Source of the DNA: Burkholderiales bacterium
GTDB lineage: Bacteria > Pseudomonadota > Gammaproteobacteria > Burkholderiales > Burkholderiaceae_C
Assembly: GCA_003963075.1 (NCBI GenBank)
Contig: RXJV01000121.1
Location: forward strand, 1 to 64,000
Direction of reading: 5' to 3'
DNA: 64,000 nt
Both the position numbers and the translations under genes were made by a program. Below are positions 16,631-25,794 of this stretch, one piece after another (position 1 is the stretch's first letter; each line of letters opens with the position of its first letter). The notes under the pieces were generated by a model. It was not told where the DNA came from. It saw nothing but the letters and a program-made list of their open reading frames with translations, and made no database searches.

Positions 16631-17545
16631 TCACATCGCAGGCTGGCCGGCCGCGGCTTCTTCGAGCCTGATCTCGAAACCCCGCGCTTCCGGGTCCCCG
16701 TGGCGCAGCCGCACAGGCCAGTAACCGCGGCCCGGATCCAGCCACACCTCCACGCCAGGGTCGTGCGGCCCCAGCGGCTGGCGGCGCAGATGCAAGGTGC
16801 CGGCGTCGTCGGGCTCGGCGTCGACGGTCTCGAAGGTCCATTCGCGCAGCTCGCCGCGCAGGCCCGCGACCCAAACCCGCCAGCGCCCGCCCGGCGCAGG
16901 CGCGGCCTGCACCAGAGCCGCCAGCTGCAGCCACCAGGAGAGCCGGTCCTGTGCGCCTTCGGGCCGCTGCAACTGGGCCGGGCTGGCCGAGAAGCTGATG
17001 CGGCCGGCATCGGCGTCGAAGTTGATCGCCTGCCGGTCCTGGCCGCCGCGCTGCAGCGCAAAGCGCTCGGGCGCCAGGCCGGCGCTGCCGGTGCGGCCCA
17101 GGCTCTCCCAGGCGGGCAGCGCGCGCTCGCCGACCTGGCGCGTCAGCCTCAGGCTGTAGCGGCCGTCGCCCTCGGGCTGCCAGTCCAGCCTGGCCTCGCC
17201 GTCCTGGCCCGCCTGGCGCAGGCGGTAACGCCATGATGCCGGGCCGGCCAGGCGCAGCAACGGCGCTGGCGGTGCCGCCACGTCGGTCTCGGCAACAGCG
17301 GCCGCCGGCGGGCGCTCGGCGGGGCGTGTCGCGCGCGGCCGAGGCGCGGGCAGGGCGGGTGGCGTGGGCTCTGCCAGTGCCACCGGTGCAGGGGCGGGCA
17401 CCGGCACTGCAAGCTGCACCGCGCGCGCCGGCCGCGACGCCCGGTCCTCGCGCGGGCGCTCGCCGACCAGCAAGGCCGCATGGCCGAGCAGGCTGGCCGC
17501 CAGCGCAAGCAGGGCGGCACGCGGGAGTGAAGGCAGGGCGCGCAT
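16631..17545 (-). CDS. DUF3108 domain-containing exported protein
   Basis: 304 residues from ATG 17545; the open frame extends to 18136 but that part is antisense to another gene. A hydrophobic N-terminal anchor (about residues 8-28) is followed by a long Pro/Ala/Arg linker (about 35-95) and a DUF3108-like beta domain with LRLAGPASWRYRLRQAGQDGEARLDW, RFALQRGGQDRQAINFD and WRVWVAGLRGELREWTFE. DUF3108 proteins are predicted periplasmic and their role is unknown; the linker suggests a tether reaching across the periplasm. It is divergent from the FAH-like gene, with 45 bases between the starts. Confidence 0.82.
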   Translation of the reverse strand: MRALPSLPRAALLALAASLLGHAALLVGERPREDRASRPARAVQLAVPVPAPAPVALAEPTPPALPAPRPRATRPAERPPAAAVAETDVAAPPAPLLRLAGPASWRYRLRQAGQDGEARLDWQPEGDGRYSLRLTRQVGERALPAWESLGRTGSAGLAPERFALQRGGQDRQAINFDADAGRISFSASPAQLQRPEGAQDRLSWWLQLAALVQAAPAPGGRWRVWVAGLRGELREWTFETVDAEPDDAGTLHLRRQPLGPHDPGVEVWLDPGRGYWPVRLRHGDPEARGFEIRLEEAAAGQPAM

Positions 17546-17590
17546 CGCACAATGCTGCCACCAACCCCGGCTCGATCCGGCACGCCACCC

Positions 17591-18364
17591 ATGAAACTCG
17601 CCAGCTACGCCGACGGCTCGCGCGACGGCCACCTCGTCGTCGTGTCGCGCGACCTGACCCAGGCCCACCACGCCACCGGCATCGCCACCCGCCTGCAGCA
17701 GGTGCTCGATGACTGGGGCTTCATCGCCCCGCAGCTCGAAGACCTGGCGGTGCAGCTCAACCACGGCAAGCTGCGCCACGCCTTCCCGTTCGAGCCGTCC
17801 AAGTGCGCCGCGCCGCTGCCGCGCGGGGCCGGCTGGGCCGTGGTGGATGCCGACGGCGCCGTGCGCCGCGATGCTGGCCACTTCAGCGCGCCGCACCAGC
17901 CGCTGCGCGCCCCGGCCGACGGCCACCTCGCCCTCGCAGCCTTCACCGGCGACCTCGCCGCCGCCAGTGACACCGGCGCCGCGCTGGATGCACTGCGGCT
18001 GCTGACGCTGGCGGTGGACTGGCGGGTCGGCGACGAGGGCATCGCCACCCAGCTCGCGCCGCTGGCGGTCACGCCCGACGAGCTGGGCGCGGCCTGGCAG
18101 TCCGGCCGGCTGCAGGCCCGGCTGCACCGGCTGCACAACGGCAGCAAGCAGGCGCCGCTCGACATCGACACCCCGCCCGGCGCCGCACTGGCCCGGCTGG
18201 CGCGCCTGCGCCCGCTGCGCGCCGGCCAGCTGGTGGGCGCCGACCTGGGCCCGCTGGACCTGCCGCTCGCGCCCGGCGACAGCCTGCTGCTGGACCTCAA
18301 GACCGCCGACGGCGCCAGCCTGTTCGGCGCCATCGACCTCGACATCGCCCCCGACACCCCATGA
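17591..18364 (+). CDS. Degenerate fumarylacetoacetate-hydrolase-like protein
   Basis: 257 residues. The N-terminus (MKLASYADGSRDGHLVVVSRDL, then RLQQVLDDWGF, QLEDL and LNHGK-RHAF-FEPSKC-APLPR) is that of Burkholderiales FAH-family proteins of about 330 residues, but the middle is shortened and altered. The segment that normally carries the two metal-binding glutamates (D-F-E-A-E before V-TGD) reads HLALAAFTGD here, and the usual SKPATAFSPVAVT with its catalytic lysine reads GIATQLAPLAVT. The fold is probably kept but hydrolase activity is probably lost. The stop overlaps the nucleoside hydrolase start (ATGA), implying joint production. Confidence 0.75.
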   Translation: MKLASYADGSRDGHLVVVSRDLTQAHHATGIATRLQQVLDDWGFIAPQLEDLAVQLNHGKLRHAFPFEPSKCAAPLPRGAGWAVVDADGAVRRDAGHFSAPHQPLRAPADGHLALAAFTGDLAAASDTGAALDALRLLTLAVDWRVGDEGIATQLAPLAVTPDELGAAWQSGRLQARLHRLHNGSKQAPLDIDTPPGAALARLARLRPLRAGQLVGADLGPLDLPLAPGDSLLLDLKTADGASLFGAIDLDIAPDTP

Positions 18365-19299
18365 ACCGCTTGCCCATCGTTATCGACACCGACCCTGGCC
18401 AGGACGACGCCGTCGCCCTGCTGCTGGCCGCCGCCAGCCCCGAGCTGGAGCTGCTGGGCGTGACCACCGTGGCCGGCAATGTGCCGCTGGCGCTGACCAC
18501 GCTGAACGCCCGCAAGGTGCTGGAGCTGGCCGGCCGCGTCGATGTGCCGGTCTGCGCGGGTGCGGACCGGCCGCTGGATGTGCCCCTTGTCACCGCCGAG
18601 CATGTGCATGGCGAGACCGGCCTCAATGGCGTCGAGCTGCCCGAGCCCACGCTGCCGGTGGACCCGCGCCATGCGGTGGACTTCATCGTGCAGACGCTGC
18701 GCGAGCGCGAGCCCGGCACCGTCACGCTGTGCCCGCTGGGCCCGCTGACCAATATCGCGCTGGCGCTGCGCCAGGCGCCGGACATCGCCACGCGCATCCG
18801 CCGCATCGTGCTGATGGGTGGCGGCTTCTTCGAGGGCGGTAACGTCACGCCGGCGGCGGAGTTCAATTTCTACGTCGACCCGCAGGCGGCGCACGAGGTG
18901 TTCACCAGCGGCCTGCCGATCACGATGGCGCCGCTGGACGTGACCCACGAGGTGCTGACGACGGCCGCTCGCATCGCGGCCATCCGCGCGCTGCCCAACC
19001 GCGTGGGCCAGGTCGTGGCGGCCTGGATGGAGTTCTTCGAGCGCTACGACGAAGAGAAATACGGCCAGGACGGCGGCCCGCTGCACGACCCCTGCGTGAT
19101 CGCCTTCCTGCTCAAGCCCGAGCTGTTCACCAGCCGCGAGTGCAATGTGCGCATCGAGACGCAGAGCCCGCTGACCCGCGGCATGAGCGTCATCGACTGG
19201 TGGGCCGTGACCGGCCTGCCGGCCAACGCCCAGGTGCTGCGTCACGCCGATGCGGACGGTTTTTTTGCACTGTTGACGGAGCGGCTCGGACGGCTTTGA
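18361..19299 (+). CDS. Nucleoside hydrolase (IunH/RihA type)
   Basis: 312 residues of the inosine-uridine preferring nucleoside hydrolase family, which cleaves ribonucleosides to base and ribose. The N-terminal calcium-binding motif is IDTDPGQDDAVALLLAA, followed by VTTVAGNVPL, GPLTNIALALR, LMGGGFFEGGNVTPAAEFNFYVDP and the distal calcium ligand Asp in HDPCVIAFLL. All expected active-site elements are present. Substrate preference cannot be read from sequence. It is translationally coupled to the degenerate FAH-like gene. It resembles the RihA/B group rather than purine-specific enzymes. Confidence 0.93.
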   Translation: MNRLPIVIDTDPGQDDAVALLLAAASPELELLGVTTVAGNVPLALTTLNARKVLELAGRVDVPVCAGADRPLDVPLVTAEHVHGETGLNGVELPEPTLPVDPRHAVDFIVQTLREREPGTVTLCPLGPLTNIALALRQAPDIATRIRRIVLMGGGFFEGGNVTPAAEFNFYVDPQAAHEVFTSGLPITMAPLDVTHEVLTTAARIAAIRALPNRVGQVVAAWMEFFERYDEEKYGQDGGPLHDPCVIAFLLKPELFTSRECNVRIETQSPLTRGMSVIDWWAVTGLPANAQVLRHADADGFFALLTERLGRL

Positions 19300-19309
19300 T
19301 GGGCGTGGC

Positions 19310-20182
19310 CTACGGGATGCGCTTGAATCGCATCTCGTGGCTGACGAAATCGAGGTAGATCGCGTGTGCCTTGAAGAAGTCGATGCCGAGCAGTCCATCG
19401 AACGGTAGCGGCCCCATGGCGACCACCACGAAGCTCGCCGTGGCCGGCGCGGCATTGCCGATGACGCTTTGGCTGAAGCGGGTCGGGCCACAAGCGGGCA
19501 CGTCTGGCTTCTGACCTAGACAGACATCGTTGGCCCCCGTCAGGACAGGGGCCCCTTTCTTCATCAGGCTGGTTGTGGCGGCCGAGTCCAGTACCAGTTC
19601 AGCCGCTTTGCCGTTGGCTGTGAAGTGCACTACGGCGCCCCGCTTGTCGTAGGCAAAGGGCGTGCTGGACCAGCTGGCATCGAATTCAGGCCGCTCGCTG
19701 GCCGCGAACACGGTCAGCCTTCCCTGGCCCAGTTCGAACAGTACGGCTTGCTTGTCGAAGGCGTGCAGGCCGATCGTGCCTTGTTGTGTGATGGCCGGCG
19801 CTGCACCTTCGCCGATCTTCAGGCCCCAGCGGTAGTGCACCAGCCCATCCAGGGCGCCGAGCGCAGCGGCACCGAGGGCGACGGATTCGGCCCGCAGGCG
19901 ATGCACCTCGTGGACGACGCCTCCGGCATCGGTGGTTCGGATGGTGTCGGCCTGCTCGGTCACGCCCGCCGATGGCGTGATGAAAGGCTTCGGCACCGTG
20001 ATCGCCATCGCGGCGCCCGTGTCCAGCAGGAAATCCGCCGTCACGGTGCCCAGGGTGACGCTCACCACGGGCAGCCCGTCGATCATCCGCACGGGCACGG
20101 TCCGACCTTGGGCCAGAGCAGCCATCGAAGCAGCGCCCCAGGCGCAGGCAAGCAGGCAAGCGCAGAGTCGGCGTGTCGTCAT
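19310..20182 (-). CDS. Exported retropepsin-like aspartyl protease family protein
   Basis: 290 residues with a signal peptide ending near ALAQG. Two aspartyl-protease-like lobes: FLLDTGAAMAITV with Asp54 in a canonical DTGA, and AELVLDSAATTSL (about residue 198) with DSA, followed by FDGLLGIDFF, a strand typical of this clan. Such bacterial periplasmic proteins (pepsin-retropepsin clan) are mostly uncharacterised; a proteolytic or binding role is possible. Codon use looks slightly less GC-rich than neighbours. It is convergent with the nucleoside hydrolase gene. Confidence 0.78.
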   Translation of the reverse strand: MTTRRLCACLLACAWGAASMAALAQGRTVPVRMIDGLPVVSVTLGTVTADFLLDTGAAMAITVPKPFITPSAGVTEQADTIRTTDAGGVVHEVHRLRAESVALGAAALGALDGLVHYRWGLKIGEGAAPAITQQGTIGLHAFDKQAVLFELGQGRLTVFAASERPEFDASWSSTPFAYDKRGAVVHFTANGKAAELVLDSAATTSLMKKGAPVLTGANDVCLGQKPDVPACGPTRFSQSVIGNAAPATASFVVVAMGPLPFDGLLGIDFFKAHAIYLDFVSHEMRFKRIP

Positions 20183-20215
20183 GAACGGATTCTCATCGGG
20201 CCAGAAGGGGTGGCG

Positions 20216-22924
20216 TCATCCCTGCAGCGACCGGGTCACGAGCCGGAAATCCGGCTCCTCCGGGTGTGGCTTCACCGCAAAGCCCAGGCCGCGCATCAGC
20301 TTGAGCATGTCGGTGTTGTTCGTCAGCACCAGGCCCTCGATGTCGCTCAGGCCCTTCTCCCGGGCGGCGTCGGTGATGCCTTCCATCAGCCGCGAGCCCA
20401 GGCCCTTGCCGCCGAAGTCGTCGGCCACCAGCAGGCTGAACTCGCAGCTGGTCTGGTCGGGGTTGGTGATGATGCGGCTGACGCCGACGATGCGCTCGCG
20501 CTCGTCGAAGCCGCCGTCGTCCCTCGCCGTGCGCTCGCAGTAGACGGCCACCAGGGCCATTTCCCGGTCGTAGTCGATCAGCGTCAGACGCGCCAGCAGG
20601 CCCGGCGGCAGTTCCTTGATCGCGCTGGCGAAGCGGAAGTAGCGGCTCTCGGGCTTCAAGCCGCGCACCAGGTCCTGCAGCATCTGGGCGTCGTCGGGCC
20701 GCACCGGGCGCACCGTCACCTCGCCGCCGCCAGCCAGCGGCCAGACCTGCTCGAAGCGGGCCGGGTAGGGCAGGATGGCCAGGTGCGGGTAGTCGAAGGC
20801 CCGCGGGCTGCCGGCCTGGGGGCCGGGCTGCAGCACGATGCGGGCGTCCACCGCCACCGCGCCGTGCTCGTCGACGATCAGCGGGTTGATGTCCATCTCG
20901 CGCAGCTGCGGGAACTCGCAGACCATCTCACTCACACGCAGCAGCACCCGCTCCAGCGCCTCCAGGTCGGCCGGGGGGCCGCCGGCCCGGCCCTCGGTCA
21001 GCGCATCGGCCACGCGGGCGCGGTCGATCAGGCGGCGGGCCAGGAACTGGTTCAGCGGCGGCAGCTCCATGGCGCGGTCGGCGATCAGCTCGATCATCGT
21101 GCCGCCGGCGCCGAAGACGATGGCCGGGCCGAAGGCATCGTCCGTCACCAGGCCGACGCACACCTCATGGCCACCGCGGCCGTGGCGGGCCCGGGCCATC
21201 TTCTGCACGGTCACGCCATTGATGCGCGCCTGCGGCTGCAGCCGCTTCACGCGGGCCACCATCTCGTTGTAGGTGTCGCGGGCGGCGGCGCCGCTCTGGA
21301 TGTTGAGGGCCACGCCCTGCACGTCGCTCTTGTGGGCAATGTCGGGCGAGTCGATCTTCAGCGCCACCGGGAAGCCGAGCTGGGTGGCCAGCATCATCGC
21401 CTCGTTGGCGCTGCGGGCCAGCACGGTTTGCGTCACCGGGATGTGGAAGGCCGCCAGCAGGGCCTTGCTCTCCATCTCGGTCAGGGTGCGGCGGCGCTCG
21501 GCCAGCACGCTCTCGATCAGCAGCCGCGCGGCCTCCACATCGGGCTGCGCCAGCGTGGACATGGGCGGCGGCGTCTGCAGCAGCAACTGCTGGTTGGCGT
21601 AGAAGCTGGCGATGTTGCCGAAGGCGCCCACGGCGGCCTCGGGGGTGCGGAAGTTGGCGATGGCCGCTTCGTTGAGCACGCGGCGGGCGTCGAGCACCGA
21701 GGCGTCGCCCATCCAGCAGCCCAGCAGCGGCTTGGCCGTGCTGGCCTTGGCAGCGGCCACGGCGCGGGCGGTCTCGGTCGCGTCGGAGCCGATCTGCGGC
21801 GCGTAGACGGCCAGCAGGCCATCGACCGCCGGGTCCTGGCCGGCGGCCTCGACGGCGGCTCGGAAATGCTCGGGCGTCGCCGCGGCCGACAGGTCGATCA
21901 GGTCGGCCAGCGAGGCCAATGCGGGCAGTTTCGCCTTCAGCGCCTGGGCCACGTCGGGCGAGAGCCGGCCCAGCTGCAGGCCGATCTCGCTGACCCAGTC
22001 GGCCGCCAGCACGCCGGGGCCACCGCCGTTGGTGATGATGGCCAGGCGCTTGCCCACCGGGCGGTAGCGCGCGGCCAGGCATTTGGCGGCCGAGAACAGC
22101 TCGACGAAGCTGCGCACCCGCACGGCGCCGGCGCGGCGCAGTGCGGCGTCGAACACGTCGTCGCTGCCGACGATGGCGCGGCTGTGGGTCAGCGCGGCCT
22201 CGTTGCCGGCGCTGCGCCGGCCGGCCTTGAGCACCACCACCGGCTTGGCGTGCGCGGCCGAGCGCAACGCGCTCATGAAGCGGCGTGCGCTGGAGATGCC
22301 CTCCAGGTAGACGACGATGCTCTGCGTGCGGGTGTCGGTGGCGAGGAAGTCCAGCACCTGGGCCAGGTCCACCGCCGCGTTCGGCCCCAGCGACACGACC
22401 TGGCTGAAGCCCACGTGGTTCTGCCGTGCCCAGTCCAGCATGGCCGAGGTCAGCGCGCCGGACTGCGACACCAGGGCCAGCGAGCCTTCGGCGGCCAGCG
22501 GGCCGGCAGCGCTGGCGTTCAGCTTCAGATGCGGGCGCTGGAAGCCCAGGCAATTGGGGCCCAGCAGGTGCACGCCCTCGCGTCGGGCGATGCGCTTGAG
22601 CTGAGCGGCCTGCTCGGGCTCGACACCCTCGCTGACGATCAGCGCCGAGCGGCAGGCGATGCGCCCGGCCACCTCCAGCGCGGCGACGATCTCGTCGGCG
22701 GGCAGCGCGATGACGGCCAGGTCGGCTCGCGAGCGGGCCAGCTCGCCCAAGGTGCCGGTGGTCTCGCCATGCAGGAACTGTGGCGGGCTCGCGCCCGGTG
22801 CGGCCTGCAGCGCGGCGCGCAGCACCTGGGCCTGGCGGGTCTGGCGTGCGGGCTCATCCGGCGGGCCGGCGAAGACCACAACCGAGCGGGGCGTGAACAG
22901 CGGCGCGAGGAAGTGGGTGTCCAT
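20216..22924 (-). CDS. Pat/YfiQ-type protein lysine acetyltransferase (acyl-CoA synthetase-like plus GNAT)
   Basis: 902 residues from ATG 22924 (MDTHFLAPLF). Order of domains: CoA-binding Rossmann domain (about 5-130, PRSVVVFAGPP), succinyl-CoA-ligase-like domains (about 150-460, with SQSGALTSAMLDWA), ATP-grasp domain (about 490-700, with FPVALKIDSPDIAHKSDVQGV), and a C-terminal GNAT domain (about 735-900, with VADDFGGKGLGSRLMEGI). This is the architecture of Salmonella Pat, which acetylates and inactivates acetyl-CoA synthetase; the ligase-like part is usually regulatory. Length (Pat is about 886) fits. The open frame upstream to 23140 is rejected because family resemblance starts at MDTHFL. 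Confidence 0.9.
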   Translation of the reverse strand: MDTHFLAPLFTPRSVVVFAGPPDEPARQTRQAQVLRAALQAAPGASPPQFLHGETTGTLGELARSRADLAVIALPADEIVAALEVAGRIACRSALIVSEGVEPEQAAQLKRIARREGVHLLGPNCLGFQRPHLKLNASAAGPLAAEGSLALVSQSGALTSAMLDWARQNHVGFSQVVSLGPNAAVDLAQVLDFLATDTRTQSIVVYLEGISSARRFMSALRSAAHAKPVVVLKAGRRSAGNEAALTHSRAIVGSDDVFDAALRRAGAVRVRSFVELFSAAKCLAARYRPVGKRLAIITNGGGPGVLAADWVSEIGLQLGRLSPDVAQALKAKLPALASLADLIDLSAAATPEHFRAAVEAAGQDPAVDGLLAVYAPQIGSDATETARAVAAAKASTAKPLLGCWMGDASVLDARRVLNEAAIANFRTPEAAVGAFGNIASFYANQQLLLQTPPPMSTLAQPDVEAARLLIESVLAERRRTLTEMESKALLAAFHIPVTQTVLARSANEAMMLATQLGFPVALKIDSPDIAHKSDVQGVALNIQSGAAARDTYNEMVARVKRLQPQARINGVTVQKMARARHGRGGHEVCVGLVTDDAFGPAIVFGAGGTMIELIADRAMELPPLNQFLARRLIDRARVADALTEGRAGGPPADLEALERVLLRVSEMVCEFPQLREMDINPLIVDEHGAVAVDARIVLQPGPQAGSPRAFDYPHLAILPYPARFEQVWPLAGGGEVTVRPVRPDDAQMLQDLVRGLKPESRYFRFASAIKELPPGLLARLTLIDYDREMALVAVYCERTARDDGGFDERERIVGVSRIITNPDQTSCEFSLLVADDFGGKGLGSRLMEGITDAAREKGLSDIEGLVLTNNTDMLKLMRGLGFAVKPHPEEPDFRLVTRSLQG

Positions 22925-23133
22925 GCCCGAGACTCTAAACGGCGCGCAAGCCGTCGTGGGCCGTGCAGCGCAGCGCCAGAAGCGGTCGAAGTGGCCGGCG
23001 GATACGGGCTGTTTCGGTGTCGACATCGTCTGCACCCGGTGAGACACTCGCGCGACAGGGGGCGCAGCAGTGCCCGCGGGCCGCCCGGGCCCGGGGCGCG
23101 CCGTCGCGAGGTAGCGACGACGAGGAGACATGG

Positions 23134-24132
23134 ATGCCAAGCCAGGAAAAGCTGCTCGAGGTCATTGCGATGCAGACCGAGGTGGCCGCGCTCGGGCTGG
23201 AGCTCGACCTGGGCGCCCTGCTGGACTTGGTCGTGCGGCGCACTTGGAGCCTGGTGGACGCCGACGGTGCCGCTCTCGAGATGGCCGAGGGCGCCGACAT
23301 GGTCTACCGCGCGGCGGCTGGCATGGCCACCGACTGTCTGGGCATGCGGCTCCGGATCAGCAGCAGCATGTCGGGGCTCTGCGTCGCCGAGGGCAAGGCG
23401 CTGCGTTGCGATGACGCCGTGACCGACCCGCGCACCGACCCCGTGGCCTGCGAACGGCTTGGGCTGCGCTCGATGGCGATGGTGCCGCTGCGGCACCATG
23501 GGGTCACGGTCGGGGTGCTCAAGGCCATGTCCCGCGAGGCTTACCGCTTCAACGACACCCACCTGGCGCTGATGAGCATGGTGTCCGACCTGGTGGCGTC
23601 GACGATGTATTTCGCAACCCGCTATGCGCCGGGCGAGCTGTTCTACAAGGCCACGCACGACAGCCTGACCGACCTGCCGAACCGCGCCCTGTTCATCGAT
23701 CGCCTGCATGCCTCGCTGGCCCAGGCCGCACGCGACCGGCAGCCGCTCGCCGTGGTGGTGCTGGACATCAATGGCCTCAAGCCGATCAACGACCACCACG
23801 GCCACCGGGCAGGGGACGCGGCGCTGCAGGAATTCGCGCGCCGCTTGTCGGCGGGCGTGCGCCAGTCCGACACCGCAGCGCGCCTCGGTGGCGATGAGTT
23901 CGGCGTGCTGCTGCGTCCGCTGGCGGCTGAGGGCGGACTCGACGCGACGATACGGCGGCTGTCTCGGCAGCTGGAGGGCAGCTTCGAGTTCGAGGACCGG
24001 CTGTTGCGGGTCGGCGCCAGCATCGGTGCCGCATGCTTCCCGGAAGATGGGGCCGAGGTGGCCCACCTGATCGAACTCGCCGACCAGCGCATGTACCGTC
24101 AAAAGCGCGGCCTGCAGCACGCAACGGCGTGA
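23134..24132 (+). CDS. GAF-GGDEF diguanylate cyclase
   Basis: 332 residues from ATG 23134, with GGAG six bases upstream. A GAF domain (about 20-160; SSSMSGLCVAEGKALRCDD, MVPLRHHGVTVGVLK) precedes a GGDEF domain (about 175-330; HDSLTDLPNRALFIDRL, AARLGGDEFGVLL). The active site is intact and the RQSD stretch five residues before GGDEF fits the RxxD inhibitory c-di-GMP site. It should make c-di-GMP in response to a small ligand bound by the GAF domain, and be product-inhibited. There is no membrane segment, so it is cytoplasmic. It is divergent from the Pat gene. Confidence 0.93.
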   Translation: MPSQEKLLEVIAMQTEVAALGLELDLGALLDLVVRRTWSLVDADGAALEMAEGADMVYRAAAGMATDCLGMRLRISSSMSGLCVAEGKALRCDDAVTDPRTDPVACERLGLRSMAMVPLRHHGVTVGVLKAMSREAYRFNDTHLALMSMVSDLVASTMYFATRYAPGELFYKATHDSLTDLPNRALFIDRLHASLAQAARDRQPLAVVVLDINGLKPINDHHGHRAGDAALQEFARRLSAGVRQSDTAARLGGDEFGVLLRPLAAEGGLDATIRRLSRQLEGSFEFEDRLLRVGASIGAACFPEDGAEVAHLIELADQRMYRQKRGLQHATA

Positions 24133-24180
24133 GCCTTCGGCCGCTGGTGGGATGATGCTCCCGTCGACCGAGAGCCCGCC

Positions 24181-24849
24181 ATGCAACGCCGCCATGCCAT
24201 CGCCTGTATTCCTGCCCTGCTGCTGCGCCCTGCCGCGGCGCTGAACCTGACCGAGGCGGATGCAAACGCCGGCATCCGCGCCGCGCTGGAACGAGGCGCC
24301 CAGGCCGCTGTTGCGCTGCTGGGGCGGCCCGATGGCTTTCTCGGCAACCCGCTCGTCAAGATCGAGCTGCCCGGACATCTTCGGGACGTCGCCAAGCTGC
24401 TGCGCGCCACGGGCCAGGGCGGCAAGCTCGATGAGCTGGTGACGGCGATGAACCGCGCCGCCGAGGCTGCCGTGCCAGCAGCCAAGCCCCTGCTCGTCAA
24501 GGCTGTTCGCGACATGAGCGTCGAGGACGGGCTGAAGATCCTGAAGGGCGGCGACGACTCGGTGACGCAATTCTTCGCGGGCAAGACGCGCGAGCCACTC
24601 GGCCGCGAGTTTCTGCCCATCGTCACCCAGGCCACCGAGCGGGTGGCGCTGGCCGACAAGTACAACGCGGTGGCCAAGAAGGCGGCTGGCCTGGGCCTGG
24701 TCCGCAGCGAGGACGCCAGCATCCAGCAGTACGTCACGGGCCGCGCGCTTGACGGGCTCTACCGCCTCATCGGCGAGGAAGAGAAGAAGATCCGCCAGGA
24801 TCCGCTCGGCACCGGCAGTGCGCTGCTGAAGAAGGTCTTCGGCGTCTGA
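24181..24849 (+). CDS. DUF4197 family exported protein
   Basis: 222 residues with a short signal peptide (MQRRHAIACIPALLLRPAAA). The mature part matches DUF4197: LTEADANAGIRAALERGAQAAVALLG, DGFLGNPLVKIELP, FAGKTREPLGREFLPIV and a C-terminal GLYRLIGEEEKKIRQDPLGTGSALLKKVFG. The family is widespread in proteobacteria, helical and of unknown function. It lies 48 bases after the diguanylate cyclase on the same strand, but nothing links the two functionally. Confidence 0.88.
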   Translation: MQRRHAIACIPALLLRPAAALNLTEADANAGIRAALERGAQAAVALLGRPDGFLGNPLVKIELPGHLRDVAKLLRATGQGGKLDELVTAMNRAAEAAVPAAKPLLVKAVRDMSVEDGLKILKGGDDSVTQFFAGKTREPLGREFLPIVTQATERVALADKYNAVAKKAAGLGLVRSEDASIQQYVTGRALDGLYRLIGEEEKKIRQDPLGTGSALLKKVFGV

Positions 24850-24930
24850 TCCTGGCCGGTGCGAACGACCGTGGGGTTGGTTGTCGGATGGGCCTGAACG
24901 ACAATCCGCAGCCTGCTTTCAGGCCCGTTC

Positions 24931-25794
24931 ATGAATTCTGACCTTCCCGAGACCGCCGCCCCGGCCCATGACACCCCCGCGGCTGCGCCCGCCGACACCG
25001 AGGACCAGGCGCCCGCGCGCGACGCAACGGCCGAGCTGAAGGCGCTGTTTCCGGCCCTCTTCACCGGCAAGCCCAAGCCCGTCAAGCTGCGCATCCAGGC
25101 CGACATCCAGGCCCGCGCGCCAGGCCGTTTCACCAAGGCCCAGCTCAGCGCCTTCCTGCGCCGCCACACCGGCGGCACCGGCTATCTGATCGCCCTGACC
25201 CAGGCCAAGACCCGCTTCGACCTCGACGGCAACCCGGCCGGCGAGATCAGCGAGGAGCATCTGAATGCCGCCAAGGAGGAGCTGGCGCGCCGCCGGGGCG
25301 TGCAGCAGGAGCGCCAGCAGCTGGAGCTGCAACAGCGCCGCAACCGAGCCCAGCTGCTGTGGGACTTCGAGCGCACCACGCTGACCGAGGCCAATTTCTG
25401 CGTGCTCAAGGGTGTGGCGCCCGAGGAACTGCCGGGCTTGCTGGAGATTGCGCGCAGGGAGCGCGCCGAGGCGCCGCCCGTGGAGGCTCGCCGTGAGGCA
25501 CCGCGCCGTGACGATCGGCGTCCGGCCGGCGGCCGGTCCGATGGCCGCGGTCCGCGCCGTCCCGAGCACCGGGCCGAGGGCGACCGGCGCGCTCCACCGC
25601 GCGGCGATCGCCCCGCCCGCCCGGCTGGGGACCGCCCGCCGCAGCCGGGTCGCAAGCCGGCGTCTCAGCCGGTGGAGTCGCCCGTGCCGTCACAGATGGC
25701 TCAAGCCCTGCAGGCCGCGACCCGCAGCGCCCAGGGCGATGCGGCAGCCGATCGGCCCGCGCCGCAGGACCCGGCCGACGCATCAGGCCGCTGA
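24931..25794 (+). CDS. ProQ/FinO-domain RNA chaperone
   Basis: 287 residues. The ProQ/FinO domain occupies about 32-125: ALFPALFTGKPKPVKLRIQADI, then FTKAQLSAFLRRHTGGTGYL and GNPAGEIS. It is followed by a Gln/Arg coiled coil (EELARRRGVQQERQQLELQQRRN) and a long Arg/Pro/Gly/Asp-rich disordered tail from about 180. ProQ-family proteins bind structured 3' ends of sRNAs and mRNAs and affect their stability and pairing. The disordered basic tail, longer than in E. coli ProQ, is typical of betaproteobacterial versions and could add non-specific RNA contacts. Confidence 0.9.
   Translation: MNSDLPETAAPAHDTPAAAPADTEDQAPARDATAELKALFPALFTGKPKPVKLRIQADIQARAPGRFTKAQLSAFLRRHTGGTGYLIALTQAKTRFDLDGNPAGEISEEHLNAAKEELARRRGVQQERQQLELQQRRNRAQLLWDFERTTLTEANFCVLKGVAPEELPGLLEIARRERAEAPPVEARREAPRRDDRRPAGGRSDGRGPRRPEHRAEGDRRAPPRGDRPARPAGDRPPQPGRKPASQPVESPVPSQMAQALQAATRSAQGDAAADRPAPQDPADASGR

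Noticed and set aside
19625-23422. Open frame of 1265 codons on the plus strand
   Set aside because: It is antisense to the retropepsin-like and Pat genes, both with clear domains. The translation is His/Gln/Arg-rich low-complexity sequence with no family resemblance, an effect of high GC at third positions.
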